Origin: DASVWZ01 sp963715675 | Lineage (GTDB): Bacteria; Acidobacteriota; Terriglobia; Terriglobales; Acidobacteriaceae | Reading direction: 5' to 3' | Length of the DNA: 64,000 bases | NCBI GenBank assembly: GCA_963715675.1 | Contig: OY970265.1 | Location: 3,596,001 to 3,660,000, forward strand | Shown: positions 22,478 to 31,785 of the stretch, in pieces | How positions within the stretch are numbered: the stretch's first letter is position 1 | Layout of the letters: each line of letters begins with the position of its first letter | Notes under the pieces: generated by a model | Told to the model about the DNA's origin: nothing | Seen by the model: the letters and a program-made list of their open reading frames with translations, nothing else | Database searches by the model: none | Translations under genes and position numbers: made by a program

Positions 22478-25315
22478 CTAGGTCCCCGTCCCGGTCAACC
22501 CGACTTGCTGCGGGCTTCCGCCGCCATCGTCGTACACAGAAACATCCGCCGTCCGCTTGCCCTTCGCCAAGGGCTTGAACGTGACCTTGATGAAGCAGTG
22601 CGCGCCTGACGCGAGATGCTTACCGCAAGTGTTGGTTTCGGCGAAGTCCCCGGCGTCGGTCCCGGTGATCGCAATGGTCGTGATGTTCAACGTTTCGTGT
22701 CCTTGGTTCGTCAGGGCGATCGTCTTGGGCACACTCTTGGTGCCCACCGGCTGAACTCCGAAATTGAGCTTGGCGGGAACAAGTTGCACAAAGGTCCCTG
22801 TGCCCCTCAGCGGAACGCTTTGCGGACTGCCAGGCGCGTTGTCCGTCACGTTAACCGAGCCATGCTGCACGCCCTTATTCTTGGGGTGGAATTTGACGTT
22901 GATTGTGCAATATGCGTTGGGGCTGAGACTGCTCGGACAGTTGTTGGTCTGGCTGAATGGGCCAGTCACGCTGATGCTTTTTATCGTCAGGACACCAGCC
23001 CCAGTGTTCGTCAGCATCACCTGTTGTGCTGGGCTGCTGGTAAAGACGACTTGGCTCTGAAAGATGAGGCTGGTCGGCGAGAACGTCACTGCGGGCGATA
23101 CGCCAACGCCAGTTAGTGGCAGCGACTGTGGGCTGTTGGGAGCATTGTCCGTGATGCTCACAGCGGCATTCCGGGTGCCGGTTGCGGACGGCGTGAAGGT
23201 AACAGTAATTGTGCAACTGCCATTCGGAGGAACAGAGCTGGGACAGTTGTCGGCCTCGGCAAAGTCCCCCTTATTAGATCCTGTAACGCCGATTGATGTG
23301 ATCGTTAGCGTTTCGTTGCCGGTGTTGGTGAGGGTTGATTGTTGCGGTGCACTGGTAATCCCAACGGTTTGGTTGCCAAAATCGAGATTCGGGGGGACAA
23401 GCGTTACGGCCGCCGATTCGCCGCCGGACCAATTCGTCACGAAAACATCGGCATCCACTGACCCCAGGCCGGTGGCCTCGTCGTAGCCAGTGCCGCTGAG
23501 GAAGCCGATTTGGAAGGGAGCCTTGGCCGGACAGTCGGTGCTTCCCTGCTGGCAGGGAACCATGTTGCCGCTGGGGTTGGCGGTGGCGCCAGAGATGTTG
23601 TAGTCACCGGCGGGCACATCGTGGAAGGCTGTGGGAACGCTCTGCACCAATTGATAAAGGCTAGGGTTGATGTTGCCCATGCCTTTCGGCGGGGCGTTCC
23701 CTTGAGACTGGTTGAGCAGAGTCACAATGCCGGCAAAGACCGGACAAGCCACGGAAGTGCCGCCGACGATGGAATTGTTCGCCACGGCTTGGGCGATTCC
23801 TGCGGCGCAACTGCCGGCGGTACAAAAGATGTAGCCGTCGTGGTCAGCCGAGGCCGGCATGGAAATGTCCGGTACGCTGCGGAACGTGGCATTGAACTTA
23901 CCCGTGCCGGTCTGCCAGGACGGTCGGTTGAAGTAGATGCTGGCGCCACCTCCGCTGGAGGGAAGCCCGCCGCCGTTGAGGCCGGTGCCGGAGTTGCTGT
24001 CGTCCCAAGCCAGTTCCGGGATGTAGGATTTCGCCGAACCGCCATTGGCGCCGTTGGTGGGGTTCCAGTAAGTGCCGGTGCCTTCGTTGAATTCCGTGCC
24101 ACCCACCGCCGTGACTTCGGGAGGGCTGGCGAGACCGTTCACTGCCAAGCCCCAGGTCGCATCATTGCCGTTGGGATCATCGCAACCGGCGCCGCCGCTG
24201 TCATCAGACGACACCATCAGCGTTTGCCCTTGAGTGTTGGCCTGCACGACCAAAGGTTCATAAGTCGTCTTGAGGTAGGCACTGCCGATGTCGGCCTCGC
24301 ATGCTCCGTAGCTCATGCTGATGACCGGTGCGGTGTTGTTGTTGACGGTATACTGGAAAGCGGTGATCACACCGCTGTTGGTCTTGATGTCGCACCTGAC
24401 AAAGAAAATGCTGGCATCGCGCGCGACCGCACCCGACCACTCCAAGTCCAGGTCGGCCTCACCTTCATCCCCGGTGATTCCCGGATCGGAGCAGCCCGGG
24501 GGTAGTACTTGCGTGAGCTTGATGGCGGGCAGATTGAAGCCGGTGCGGAACTGCGTAATGTCAGAGGCCTGAATGTCAGTCTGTCCCATGACCGCGAGCT
24601 TCATGCCGGTGCCATTGGTCCCGGCAGTGTACAGGGGGTCGATGTCAAAGATGGTGGCGATATCGTCCGGGGCCAGGTTGTTACCGGAGCCGCTGGTGTA
24701 GTCGGGAGAGATAGAGGACCTTTTGACCATCATCGGCTTGAGCTTGAAGTTGTTGAGGCCGCGGAAACCCACTGCGATGCTGTCCAGAGCCTTGGGAACC
24801 GAGATCGCGGTCGCATTGGCGAAGCGCTCTTCGCCATCGACCTTGAAGCGGTGCATCTGGGTGTGCAATGCACTTTGGATTTGGGCGACGGTGCCGCTGA
24901 TTGCGATCCAATTCCGTCCGCGCGCAACCTCTGCGATGCCGAACCCCTGGGACTGCAGCCAGGCGCTGATCTTGGCGAGATCGTTGTGGCTCAAACCAAA
25001 TCGCTGGCCGAACTGCTCCGGCGACAGCCATTTGTGGTAGTTCGGCGAGGTCGGGTCCTGCTGCTCGGCGAGCAACTTGGTGAGCGCGGCCTGCTGGGCC
25101 GTCGAAGGCTGGAGAACCAGGGTGACGTAAGGCAGCCTGGTGGAAGGGTCGAGCGGGCCCAAGTCGTTTTGAGGCTGGGCCAGGGGACTCACGGTGCCTT
25201 TCAAAACTACGGTTTGATGGCTGTCAATGGCGGTTGGGATGCGGTCCGGCTGTGCGGCCCACGAGACAGAGACAAACAGAGCCAAAGAACAGACGACGAA
25301 GCGGGCGGATTTCAT
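22478..25315 (-). CDS. Secreted sedolisin (S53, kumamolisin-like) with anchor-D repeats
   Basis: 945 residues from ATG 25315, preceded by GGAG. Parts in order: signal peptide MKSARFVVCSLALFVSVSWA; pro-kumamolisin activation domain about 30-200 (YVTLVLQPSTAQQAALTKLL, KWLSPEQFGQRFG); S53 catalytic domain about 210-590; three choice-of-anchor-D (ASPM/SPD-2/Hydin type) Ig-like repeats about 595-945, each with LTNTG or LTNQG and a DFAE/DNCP-type motif. The Glu and Asp of the Ser-Glu-Asp triad are in GDEGEADLDLEW, the Ser in VGGTSVACP; the C-terminal calcium-site region is GYDEATGLGSVD. An acid-active extracellular endopeptidase is inferred. A dispersed repeat of about 195 bp begins 208 bp upstream. 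Confidence 0.92.
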   Translation of the reverse strand: MKSARFVVCSLALFVSVSWAAQPDRIPTAIDSHQTVVLKGTVSPLAQPQNDLGPLDPSTRLPYVTLVLQPSTAQQAALTKLLAEQQDPTSPNYHKWLSPEQFGQRFGLSHNDLAKISAWLQSQGFGIAEVARGRNWIAISGTVAQIQSALHTQMHRFKVDGEERFANATAISVPKALDSIAVGFRGLNNFKLKPMMVKRSSISPDYTSGSGNNLAPDDIATIFDIDPLYTAGTNGTGMKLAVMGQTDIQASDITQFRTGFNLPAIKLTQVLPPGCSDPGITGDEGEADLDLEWSGAVARDASIFFVRCDIKTNSGVITAFQYTVNNNTAPVISMSYGACEADIGSAYLKTTYEPLVVQANTQGQTLMVSSDDSGGAGCDDPNGNDATWGLAVNGLASPPEVTAVGGTEFNEGTGTYWNPTNGANGGSAKSYIPELAWDDSNSGTGLNGGGLPSSGGGASIYFNRPSWQTGTGKFNATFRSVPDISMPASADHDGYIFCTAGSCAAGIAQAVANNSIVGGTSVACPVFAGIVTLLNQSQGNAPPKGMGNINPSLYQLVQSVPTAFHDVPAGDYNISGATANPSGNMVPCQQGSTDCPAKAPFQIGFLSGTGYDEATGLGSVDADVFVTNWSGGESAAVTLVPPNLDFGNQTVGITSAPQQSTLTNTGNETLTITSIGVTGSNKGDFAEADNCPSSVPPNGSCTITVTFTPSATGTRNAAVSITDNAPNSPQSLPLTGVGVSPAVTFSPTSLIFQSQVVFTSSPAQQVMLTNTGAGVLTIKSISVTGPFSQTNNCPSSLSPNAYCTINVKFHPKNKGVQHGSVNVTDNAPGSPQSVPLRGTGTFVQLVPAKLNFGVQPVGTKSVPKTIALTNQGHETLNITTIAITGTDAGDFAETNTCGKHLASGAHCFIKVTFKPLAKGKRTADVSVYDDGGGSPQQVGLTGTGT

Positions 25316-25522
25316 GGCTGCTACTCCAAACAAAGACGGACTGGTTCGAGACACGAGCCTTGCCCGGCGGCCCAAAGCCAGGGGAGATTCGGTTGCCGAG
25401 CGCCCCAATTGTACTCCGGTAGCAGATGCCCTCCAAACAGAACCCACCGAATCTCGGAGCCTAGGGCTCAAACACATACGGGAGTGGCCCACCCATTCGC
25501 GTTCTGTGAAGGCAAACCGGAC

Positions 25523-25720
25523 CACCTTGCACTTTTTTCCTTGACTGCCGATCAGGAAACCGCCATCATCAGTGTATAACTTTTACTTAATTAAAATTTA
25601 TAACGTATAACTCATTAAGAATCTAGATTTTACCTCTAACCCCAATGGGCTCTAGATTTTGCGGACCAAATCTCCGTAACTTGATGATTCCACTAGACCG
25701 AGGGGGAGGGGGTGGGGTAA
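25523..25720 (-). repeat. Dispersed element, copy A (minus orientation)
   Basis: Read on the minus strand, 25720 down to 25523 aligns along its whole length with 49064-49257. It begins with a C-rich run, then GGTCTAGTGGAATCAT, then two 29-bp units each starting AAAATCTAGA, then GAGTTATAC, a 24-bp variable spacer and a GATG.CGGTTT segment. The first unit has lost the second half of its palindrome. The remainder of the gap 25316-25782 contains no gene. Confidence 0.85.
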
Positions 25721-25782
25721 TTAGAAAGTAAACCACGGCGCACTTGGCGTTCCAACTGCAAACGGGCAAGAGCTGCCGTTTC

Positions 25783-26835
25783 TTATCCGTCGAAACCCAG
25801 GAAGACCGGTTCCGGATGCAGCTCAATGCCCCAGAGTTCCCGCACCCGCTCCTGAATCCGGCTCTTCAGGGCAACGATGTCGGCTGCGGTCGCCTGGCCT
25901 CGATTGATGATCGCCAGAGCATGCTTCCGGGAGATCCCCGCCGGGCCCGAGCCGTAGCCCTTGTTGAACCCGGAGTGCTCGACGAGCCAGGCGGCTGAAA
26001 CCTTGCGCTGGGCAGCGAGCGCGGGATAGCTCGGAATCCGCAACCCCCGGCTGGCCGCCCGCTCGCAAAGTCCCCGATACCCCGCCGCCGTAAGAATCGG
26101 GTTCTTGAAAAAAGAACCGGCGCTGCGGCAGTCATCTTCGCCGGGCATGATCAGCATGCCTTTGCCGGCACGAATCCTTCGTACCGCGTCGCGAGTTTCC
26201 GCCAGAGTTGGCCTGACGCTCCAGCCGGCAAAGTATTTCTTCAGGTCGGCATACTGCACATGGGAATCGCCGCCGGGAATCAGCGCGAAGGTAACCCGCA
26301 GAACAATGTAGCGCCCGCTCCCGGAAGTATTGAAGATGCTGGTCCGGTAACTGAACTCGCAAGCCTGATTCCCCAGTTCAACAGCCTGAGAACTGAAGAC
26401 ATCAACGGCCAAAACTGAGTCGATGGTCTCCGACACTTCCTGTCCATATGCACCCACGTTCTGCACCGGCGTGCCGCCGACGCTGCCGGGGATGCCGCTC
26501 AGGCACTCCACGCCGGCACAATTCCGGTTCACCGCCTGCGCCACGAACCGGTCCCATTCCTCCCCGGATCCGACGTCGAAGAAGGCCTTCCCCTGCTCAC
26601 GCCGCTCCTCGATGCCGGGGATGCCGACCTTGAGAGTGATCCCCGGCCACCCCCGATCCGCAACCACCACATTGCTCCCACCCCCCAAGACAAACAGCGG
26701 GAGTTTGCGTTGCCGGGAAAACTCGACCCCTTCCACGACCTCCGCCGTGGTCCGCGCCTCGGCAAAATACCGGGACGGCCCCCCCACTTGCATGGTGGTA
26801 AAGGGCGCCAGAGGAACATTTTCCCGGATAAGCAT
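25783..26835 (-). CDS. murB: UDP-N-acetylenolpyruvoylglucosamine reductase MurB
   Basis: FAD enzyme that reduces UDP-GlcNAc-enolpyruvate to UDP-MurNAc in cytoplasmic peptidoglycan synthesis. NTTM-type start region FTTMQVGGPSRYF, LGGGSNVVVADRG for FAD, SGIPGSVGGTPVQNVGAYGQE, the catalytic Ser in SAGSFFKNP and the catalytic Glu in HPEPVFLG are all visible. At 350 residues and with the YRTS loop (FSYRTSIFN) it is the E. coli-like type I enzyme. It lies away from any mur/fts cluster. Divergent from the bacilliredoxin gene. Confidence 0.96.
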   Translation of the reverse strand: MLIRENVPLAPFTTMQVGGPSRYFAEARTTAEVVEGVEFSRQRKLPLFVLGGGSNVVVADRGWPGITLKVGIPGIEERREQGKAFFDVGSGEEWDRFVAQAVNRNCAGVECLSGIPGSVGGTPVQNVGAYGQEVSETIDSVLAVDVFSSQAVELGNQACEFSYRTSIFNTSGSGRYIVLRVTFALIPGGDSHVQYADLKKYFAGWSVRPTLAETRDAVRRIRAGKGMLIMPGEDDCRSAGSFFKNPILTAAGYRGLCERAASRGLRIPSYPALAAQRKVSAAWLVEHSGFNKGYGSGPAGISRKHALAIINRGQATAADIVALKSRIQERVRELWGIELHPEPVFLGFDG

Positions 26836-26971
26836 GAGAGTTCGTAATCACTATATACGACGGAAGTTTCCGCACCATAGCCGCGGCCAGCGCAGACCAT
26901 TCCATGCGCAAAACCTGTACTCTGGGCTGGATTTCTTCTGTTACTCTTGAGAGTGGGATTGAGGAGAAATC

Positions 26972-27409
26972 ATGTATCCGGAACTTATGGTAATCCCCAT
27001 GCGCGAAGAGTTGACGGGCATGGGCATTCAGGAATTGCGGACTGCGGAAGAAGTGGAAAGCGCGCTGGCCAGCCAGCCCGGAACCGCGATGGTGGTGGTG
27101 AACTCAATTTGCGGATGCGCGGCTGGCCGCATGCGTCCCGCGGTGCGCATGGCGCTGCAGCACCCGGCACGGCCTGAGAAGATGTACACGGTGTTTGCAG
27201 GGCAGGACCCGGCCGCCACGGAACGCGCTCGCAGTTTCTTCACCGGCTATCCACCGTCTTCACCATCAATCGCCGTGCTGCGCGACGGAGCGCTTGTCCA
27301 CATGATGCAGCGCAGTGATATCGAGCACCGCGAACCAGCGGACATCGCCACGGAACTGAAAAAAGTCTTCGACAGGTTCTGCGCCAATGCGGTGCCCGTG
27401 CAGCGGTAG
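26972..27409 (+). CDS. BrxA/BrxB family bacilliredoxin
   Basis: Thioredoxin-like protein of the YphP/YqiW family that removes bacillithiol or related low-molecular-weight thiols from protein cysteines. The redox motif is SICGCAAG (C47, C49), a CxC motif as in bacilliredoxins, and the MYPELMVIPMREELT start is family-typical. A strong GAGGAG precedes the ATG. Length 145 is normal. Presence suggests a bacillithiol-type thiol pool, though no biosynthesis gene is in the window. Confidence 0.9.
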   Translation: MYPELMVIPMREELTGMGIQELRTAEEVESALASQPGTAMVVVNSICGCAAGRMRPAVRMALQHPARPEKMYTVFAGQDPAATERARSFFTGYPPSSPSIAVLRDGALVHMMQRSDIEHREPADIATELKKVFDRFCANAVPVQR

Positions 27410-27436
27410 TCACGCCGTCCTGGCAACTGCAAAAGT

Positions 27437-28156
27437 TCAAAAATGATCGCGGAGTCCGGGGAAAGTTTCCACCACCAGCAACCGGCTGGGAGGCCGGGGC
27501 TCGGCAACCTCTTCATGCTCCAGGATCCAGGTGTTTCCGTGCGGCACGAAGACCGCATTGATTCCCGCTGCCAGCGCCGGATTCACATCTGATTTTGGAC
27601 TGTTGCCGATCATCCAGGTGGAATCGTTGGGCAGGGCATACTTGGATATGATCGAGCGATAGGTTGGGAGATCTTTCTCCGACACGATCTCCACCGCGGA
27701 AAAGTATTTTCTTAATCCGGACCGCTCGATCTTGCCCGACTGTTCCGCGATAACGCCTTTGGTCATCAGGATCAGATGATGCCTCTCTCCCAGGTATTGC
27801 AGCGTCTCGGTCACGCCTTGGATAATCTCGACCGGATGCTCCGCGATCGCATGCGCAAAACCGTTGATCGTCTCATGCAGCGCCGGTGTGAGCGGTTCCA
27901 CGGCCAGGCGCTCGAAGGTCCCGACCAGCGCATGCACGAAGCTGTGCAGTCCATATCCATGACGGAGGATGCACTCGCGCTCCACCTCATTCAGGGCTTC
28001 GCGCACCTGCTCGGGCGAATACTCGTGATGATTAAGAAACGAAATGAAGTTGGCGATGGCGCGCTCGAAGTAGATGTTGTTTTCCCAGAGCGTGTCGTCG
28101 GCGTCGATGAGCAGGGTCTGCGCTCGGGTATCCATGGGCGGGCCAGGCATCACCAA
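27437..28156 (-). CDS. HAD-superfamily hydrolase
   Basis: Phosphatase-type haloacid dehalogenase fold. Motif I is LIDADDTLWENN, motif II LMTKG, motif III a Lys in SEKDLPTYRS, motif IV MIGNSPKSDVNPA. A helical cap lies between motifs I and II, so subfamily I. Substrate unknown. Three possible starts (28156 GTG, 28150 ATG, 28135 ATG); the shortest begins MDTRAQTLLIDADD. It converges with the bacilliredoxin gene and is divergent from the metallopeptidase. Confidence 0.85.
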   Translation of the reverse strand: MVMPGPPMDTRAQTLLIDADDTLWENNIYFERAIANFISFLNHHEYSPEQVREALNEVERECILRHGYGLHSFVHALVGTFERLAVEPLTPALHETINGFAHAIAEHPVEIIQGVTETLQYLGERHHLILMTKGVIAEQSGKIERSGLRKYFSAVEIVSEKDLPTYRSIISKYALPNDSTWMIGNSPKSDVNPALAAGINAVFVPHGNTWILEHEEVAEPRPPSRLLVVETFPGLRDHF

Positions 28157-28235
28157 ACATGATAACGGTGTTTTGTGCAGGATGCCGGGAAGTACAGCGG
28201 CGGACTGTGCTCGGCTCTGCTAGAATCTCGAACGT

Positions 28236-29942
28236 ATGGAATCGGGTCTTTCGTCTTTGCTTCTGCTCCTTCTTTTGTTCATTCCCGCCTCAGCCCAGAA
28301 AGCTAGCAAGTCGATGACCGGCTCCGCCGCCAGGGGCGCTGAATCCGCCGGGATGAAGGTGGCTCCGGATCTCGATGAGCGTCTGGCGAAATTCCGCCGT
28401 GTTGAAATGCCGCTTCCTGCCTCCGGTGTCACCGCTCGTGAGCGCAGGATGGTCGAAACACTGGTGGACGCCTGCAGGTACCTGGAAGACATCTATTGGC
28501 GGCAGATCGATCCCGAAGGCCTGGAGTTGTATCAATCCTTGCAAGGCAGCACCAATCCACAGGACGGAAAGTTGCGCCGATACTTGTGGATCAACGGTTC
28601 TCGCTACGACTTCCTCGAAGAGAACCAGCCGTTTGTGGGTACCTCCCCTGCGCCGCCGGGACGAGGCTTCTACCACCAAGGGCTCACTCGCAGCCAAGTC
28701 GAGCAGTACATTAAAGACCATCCCGAAAAGAAAAGTGAGATTTATAGCTCGACGACGATCGTGCGCTGGCATGATCAGCAACTGGAAGGAGTGCCTTACC
28801 ACATCGCGTACCGGTCGTTTCTCGAGCCAGCGGCGCAAGATCTGCGAGAGGCTGCCAGTCTCAGCGAGGATCCTGCGTTCGCCACTTATCTGCGCCTGCG
28901 GGCGGATGCGTTGCTCACCGACGACTACCTCAAGAGCGATCTGGCGTGGCTCGACATGAAGAATCCGAAGTTCGATCTGATCTTCGCTCCTTACGAAACC
29001 TACGACGATGACTTGCTGGGCGTGAAGGCCACTTACGGCGCAGCCGTGATGATTCGCAATGAGGAAGAAAGCCGGAAACTCGCGGTCTTCCAGAAGTATG
29101 TTGCGGACATCCAGGACGCGCTTCCCCTGGCGCCGGAAGACCGCCCGTCCAAGCGCGGCCTGGAGACTCCGATGGAGGTGATGGACACGCCTTTTCGCTC
29201 CGGCGATCTCGCGCACGGCTACCAGGCCGTGGCCGACAATCTGCCCAACGATCCGCACGTGCAGGAACAAAAGGGCAGCAAGAAGCTGTTCTTCAAAGAC
29301 TTCATGGACGCCCGCGTGAACTACATTGTCCTACCGGTGGCGCGTTCTGTGATGCTACCCCAGCAGGCAGAGAAGGCTTCCAGTGAAGGCTACCTGCTGA
29401 CCACCGTCCTGCATGAAATCTGCCATGCCCTCGGGCCGGTATTCGCGCGCACTGCTTCGGGGAAAACCGACATTCGAGAGTCGATCGGTCCGATTTTCAG
29501 CGGACTGGAGGAGGCGAAGGCCGACGTGGTCGGGATGTACGCCCTCAAGTGGCTGGTTGACCATGATGTGCTGCCGAAGAAGCGCCTCGAAGAGTACTAC
29601 TCATCGTATGTGGCCGACTTGTTCCGCACGGTTCGCTTCGGCGTGGGGGAAGCGCATGCCCAGGCCGGGATGATGGAGTTCAATTACCTGACGGAAAAAG
29701 GGGCGTTGAAAAGGCAGCCCTCGGGCCGGTACGCCATTGATTATGCCCGTATGACCGTCGCACTCAGAGATCTCACGAAGGAACTTCTCCAGATGGAAGC
29801 CACGGGGGACCGTAGCCGGGCGGAGAACTGGTTCAGGAAGTATGACGTGGTACCGGTGGAATTAAAGCTGACGCTGAAGTCCGCCTCCCGCGTACCGGTG
29901 GACATTGACCCAGTGTTCTCGTTCAAGCAGACGGTGCGGTAA
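28236..29942 (+). CDS. Secreted M49-like zinc metallopeptidase
   Basis: 568 residues. A signal peptide is plausible (MESGLSSLLLLLLLFIPASAQ). Two zinc-site motifs resemble the dipeptidyl peptidase III family: LHEICHALGP with HExxH at 392-396 and EEAKAD at 424-429. Classical M49 enzymes have HExxGH with one extra residue; this one has the five-residue form. Other conserved-looking blocks are YETYDDDLLGVKATYGAAV (about 252-270) and the NYIVLPVARS segment. Likely a periplasmic or extracellular exopeptidase; activity is inferred. A TAGAAT at 28221-28226 just upstream may be part of a promoter. Confidence 0.8.
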   Translation: MESGLSSLLLLLLLFIPASAQKASKSMTGSAARGAESAGMKVAPDLDERLAKFRRVEMPLPASGVTARERRMVETLVDACRYLEDIYWRQIDPEGLELYQSLQGSTNPQDGKLRRYLWINGSRYDFLEENQPFVGTSPAPPGRGFYHQGLTRSQVEQYIKDHPEKKSEIYSSTTIVRWHDQQLEGVPYHIAYRSFLEPAAQDLREAASLSEDPAFATYLRLRADALLTDDYLKSDLAWLDMKNPKFDLIFAPYETYDDDLLGVKATYGAAVMIRNEEESRKLAVFQKYVADIQDALPLAPEDRPSKRGLETPMEVMDTPFRSGDLAHGYQAVADNLPNDPHVQEQKGSKKLFFKDFMDARVNYIVLPVARSVMLPQQAEKASSEGYLLTTVLHEICHALGPVFARTASGKTDIRESIGPIFSGLEEAKADVVGMYALKWLVDHDVLPKKRLEEYYSSYVADLFRTVRFGVGEAHAQAGMMEFNYLTEKGALKRQPSGRYAIDYARMTVALRDLTKELLQMEATGDRSRAENWFRKYDVVPVELKLTLKSASRVPVDIDPVFSFKQTVR

Positions 29943-30032
29943 TGGACCTCTTGGCTCTTAGCTCAGCACGAGGAGTTTTGTGGAAACCACACATTTACGG
30001 AACCCCACAGAAGATCAGGGACGAAAAGCTTC

Positions 30033-30887
30033 TTACGCCGCAAACTCCACGTTCGACTGTTGTGGAATAATTCCTGCCTTGTAGCCCATGTCCAGCAGAC
30101 GGCGTACTGCCTCGCGGCCATCGGCACCGTAGTCCAAAGTGCGCTCGTTCACGTACATGCCCACGAATCTGTCGGCCAATTGGGTATCGAGGTCACGGGC
30201 AAACTGCATGGCATAGGCCAAAGCCTCCTCGCGGTGGTCGAGGGCATACTGAATGCTTTCCCGCAACGCCGTCGAGACGCTGGACATCAATCGCGGCCCC
30301 AGGCTGCGGCGGATCGCATTCCCGCCAAGCGGCAGCGGCAGACCAGTCACCTTTTGCCACCACTTTCCCAGATCAACGATGCGGTGCAGTCCGGACTTGT
30401 CGTAGGTCAACTGCCCTTCGTGGATGATCAACCCGGCTTCATACTTGCCTTCCAGCACCTGGGGAATGATCTGATCAAACGGAACCACTTCGGTTTCTAC
30501 TCCTGGCGCAAACAGGCGCAGGACCAGGTATGCCGTCGTCATGGTTCCGGGGACCGCGATCCGTTTGCGCTTGATGTCGGACGGAGAATACGGCCGGCTG
30601 GCCACAACCATCGGCCCGTAGCCTTCTCCCACGCTGCCGCCGCTGGGAAGCAGCGCGTACTGATCCTGAATGTACGGGTAGGCATGGAAAGAGATCGCAG
30701 TCACGTCGTACACGCCTTCCAGCGCCGCACGATTCAGAGTTTCGATGTCGCACAAGGTGTGAGAGAAGCGCAGACCCGGCACGCGCACCTTGTTGGTCGC
30801 CAAGCCATAAAACATAAAGGCATCGTCCGAATCGGGACTGTGGGCAACGTTGATTTCGCGGACTTCAGAAGAACTGCTGCCAGCCAT
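30033..30887 (-). CDS. mqnD: 1,4-dihydroxy-6-naphthoate synthase MqnD
   Basis: Converts cyclic dehypoxanthinylfutalosine to 1,4-dihydroxy-6-naphthoate in the futalosine route to menaquinone. Family signatures: INVAHSPDSDDAFMFYGL at the N-terminus, TAISFHAYPYI, SGGSVGEGYGPMVV, and a C-terminal ERTLDYG. The fold is of the periplasmic-binding-protein type but the enzyme is cytoplasmic. ATG at 30887 (MAGSSSS) is chosen with AAGGA just upstream; the much longer open frame overlaps bioY and is not supported. Length 284 is normal. It lies 44 bp downstream of bioY on the same strand. Confidence 0.93.
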   Translation of the reverse strand: MAGSSSSEVREINVAHSPDSDDAFMFYGLATNKVRVPGLRFSHTLCDIETLNRAALEGVYDVTAISFHAYPYIQDQYALLPSGGSVGEGYGPMVVASRPYSPSDIKRKRIAVPGTMTTAYLVLRLFAPGVETEVVPFDQIIPQVLEGKYEAGLIIHEGQLTYDKSGLHRIVDLGKWWQKVTGLPLPLGGNAIRRSLGPRLMSSVSTALRESIQYALDHREEALAYAMQFARDLDTQLADRFVGMYVNERTLDYGADGREAVRRLLDMGYKAGIIPQQSNVEFAA

Positions 30888-30931
30888 GGAATCCTTGCTC
30901 TCGCGCTGTGGAGACCGATCGGACGGCGGGT

Positions 30932-31510
30932 TCACTGATCCGCCTTCTTCCACCGGCACCAACCGCTTGCCACAGCCGCGGCGGACACCACTTTGATGAC
31001 TTCGGCGAAGACGAACCAATAAAGTCCGAAGCGCACGGCTTGGGTGAAGGAATGGGTGAGCACCGCCAGCCACGAAATGCCGCCCACGAACAAACAGATT
31101 TCGGCACCAAGACTGGCTGCCGCAGCGCGCACAAAACTGTTTTCTCCTTCTTCCAGGATCCAGCCCGCAATCCCGGCAACCAAGGGATACACTAACAAGA
31201 ATCCGCCCGTCGGGCCCAGCAACTGGGCAAACCCACCTGGACCAGTCGGACTGAAGACCGGCATTCCGGCCAAACCTTCCGCCAAGTACAGCGCTAAGGC
31301 TGCAAATCCGCGCCGGCTTCCCAGCGCCAAACCAACCAGCAGGACCCCGAAATTCTGCAGAGTCAAGGGCACCGGGGTGAATGGCAAAGGCAGCGTCACC
31401 CGCGCACATAGCGCGACGAACAGGCTGGCCCCGACGACCACCGCAGCCTGGCGCGTCACTTCGACGGCGCGGCCCGTTGTACTGAGACTATAAGTGGCTA
31501 CCTTCGCCAT
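30932..31510 (-). CDS. bioY: Biotin transporter BioY
   Basis: Substrate-binding membrane component of the biotin ECF transporter. About six hydrophobic segments; LPFTPVPLTLQNFGVLLVG is the BioY core motif, followed by GLAGMPVFSPTGPGGFAQLLGPTGGFL. Length 192 is normal. GGAGG precedes the ATG at 31510. No bioM/bioN genes are adjacent, so it works alone or with a distant energising module. It sits in one transcript unit with the small membrane protein upstream and mqnD downstream. Confidence 0.95.
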   Translation of the reverse strand: MAKVATYSLSTTGRAVEVTRQAAVVVGASLFVALCARVTLPLPFTPVPLTLQNFGVLLVGLALGSRRGFAALALYLAEGLAGMPVFSPTGPGGFAQLLGPTGGFLLVYPLVAGIAGWILEEGENSFVRAAAASLGAEICLFVGGISWLAVLTHSFTQAVRFGLYWFVFAEVIKVVSAAAVASGWCRWKKADQ

Positions 31511-31549
31511 AGATTTCCTCCTCGAACTCGCGCCGCGCAGGCGCTCGGG

Positions 31550-31696
31550 CTACACATTGTCCGGTCCCCGCTCCCCTTCCTCTTTTTTCGAGGGAGGCGC
31601 GTTCTTCAAGTGGCGATACACGCGCAAATACGCCGCTGTGGCCGCCCAAACCACCGCTCCGGCACCGGCGGCCAGAATCAGAAACCACCAGATCAT
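31550..31696 (-). CDS. 48-residue membrane protein upstream of bioY
   Basis: A short frame from ATG 31696 (complement) encodes MIWWFLILAAGAGAVVWAA, one membrane helix, followed by a basic then acidic tail (HLKNAPPSKKEEGERG). It ends 39 bp before bioY on the same strand. A GTG two codons earlier is also possible. The clean helix-plus-charged-tail layout and position support coding; no family recognised. It might be an accessory subunit of the transporter, but this is only proximity. Confidence 0.5.
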   Translation of the reverse strand: MIWWFLILAAGAGAVVWAATAAYLRVYRHLKNAPPSKKEEGERGPDNV

Positions 31697-31785
31697 CCGC
31701 ACGATGCCCTAGCATACCAAACGAATCAGCAACTGCGCAGTGAACCAACTGCTGCTCGCTTGACGCCGATTTCCAAAGCGTTCTC

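Noticed and set aside
30888..31409. Long minus-strand extension of the mqnD frame
   Set aside because: It overlaps bioY completely in another frame, has no resemblance to MqnD before MAGSSSS, and a ribosome site supports the start at 30887.
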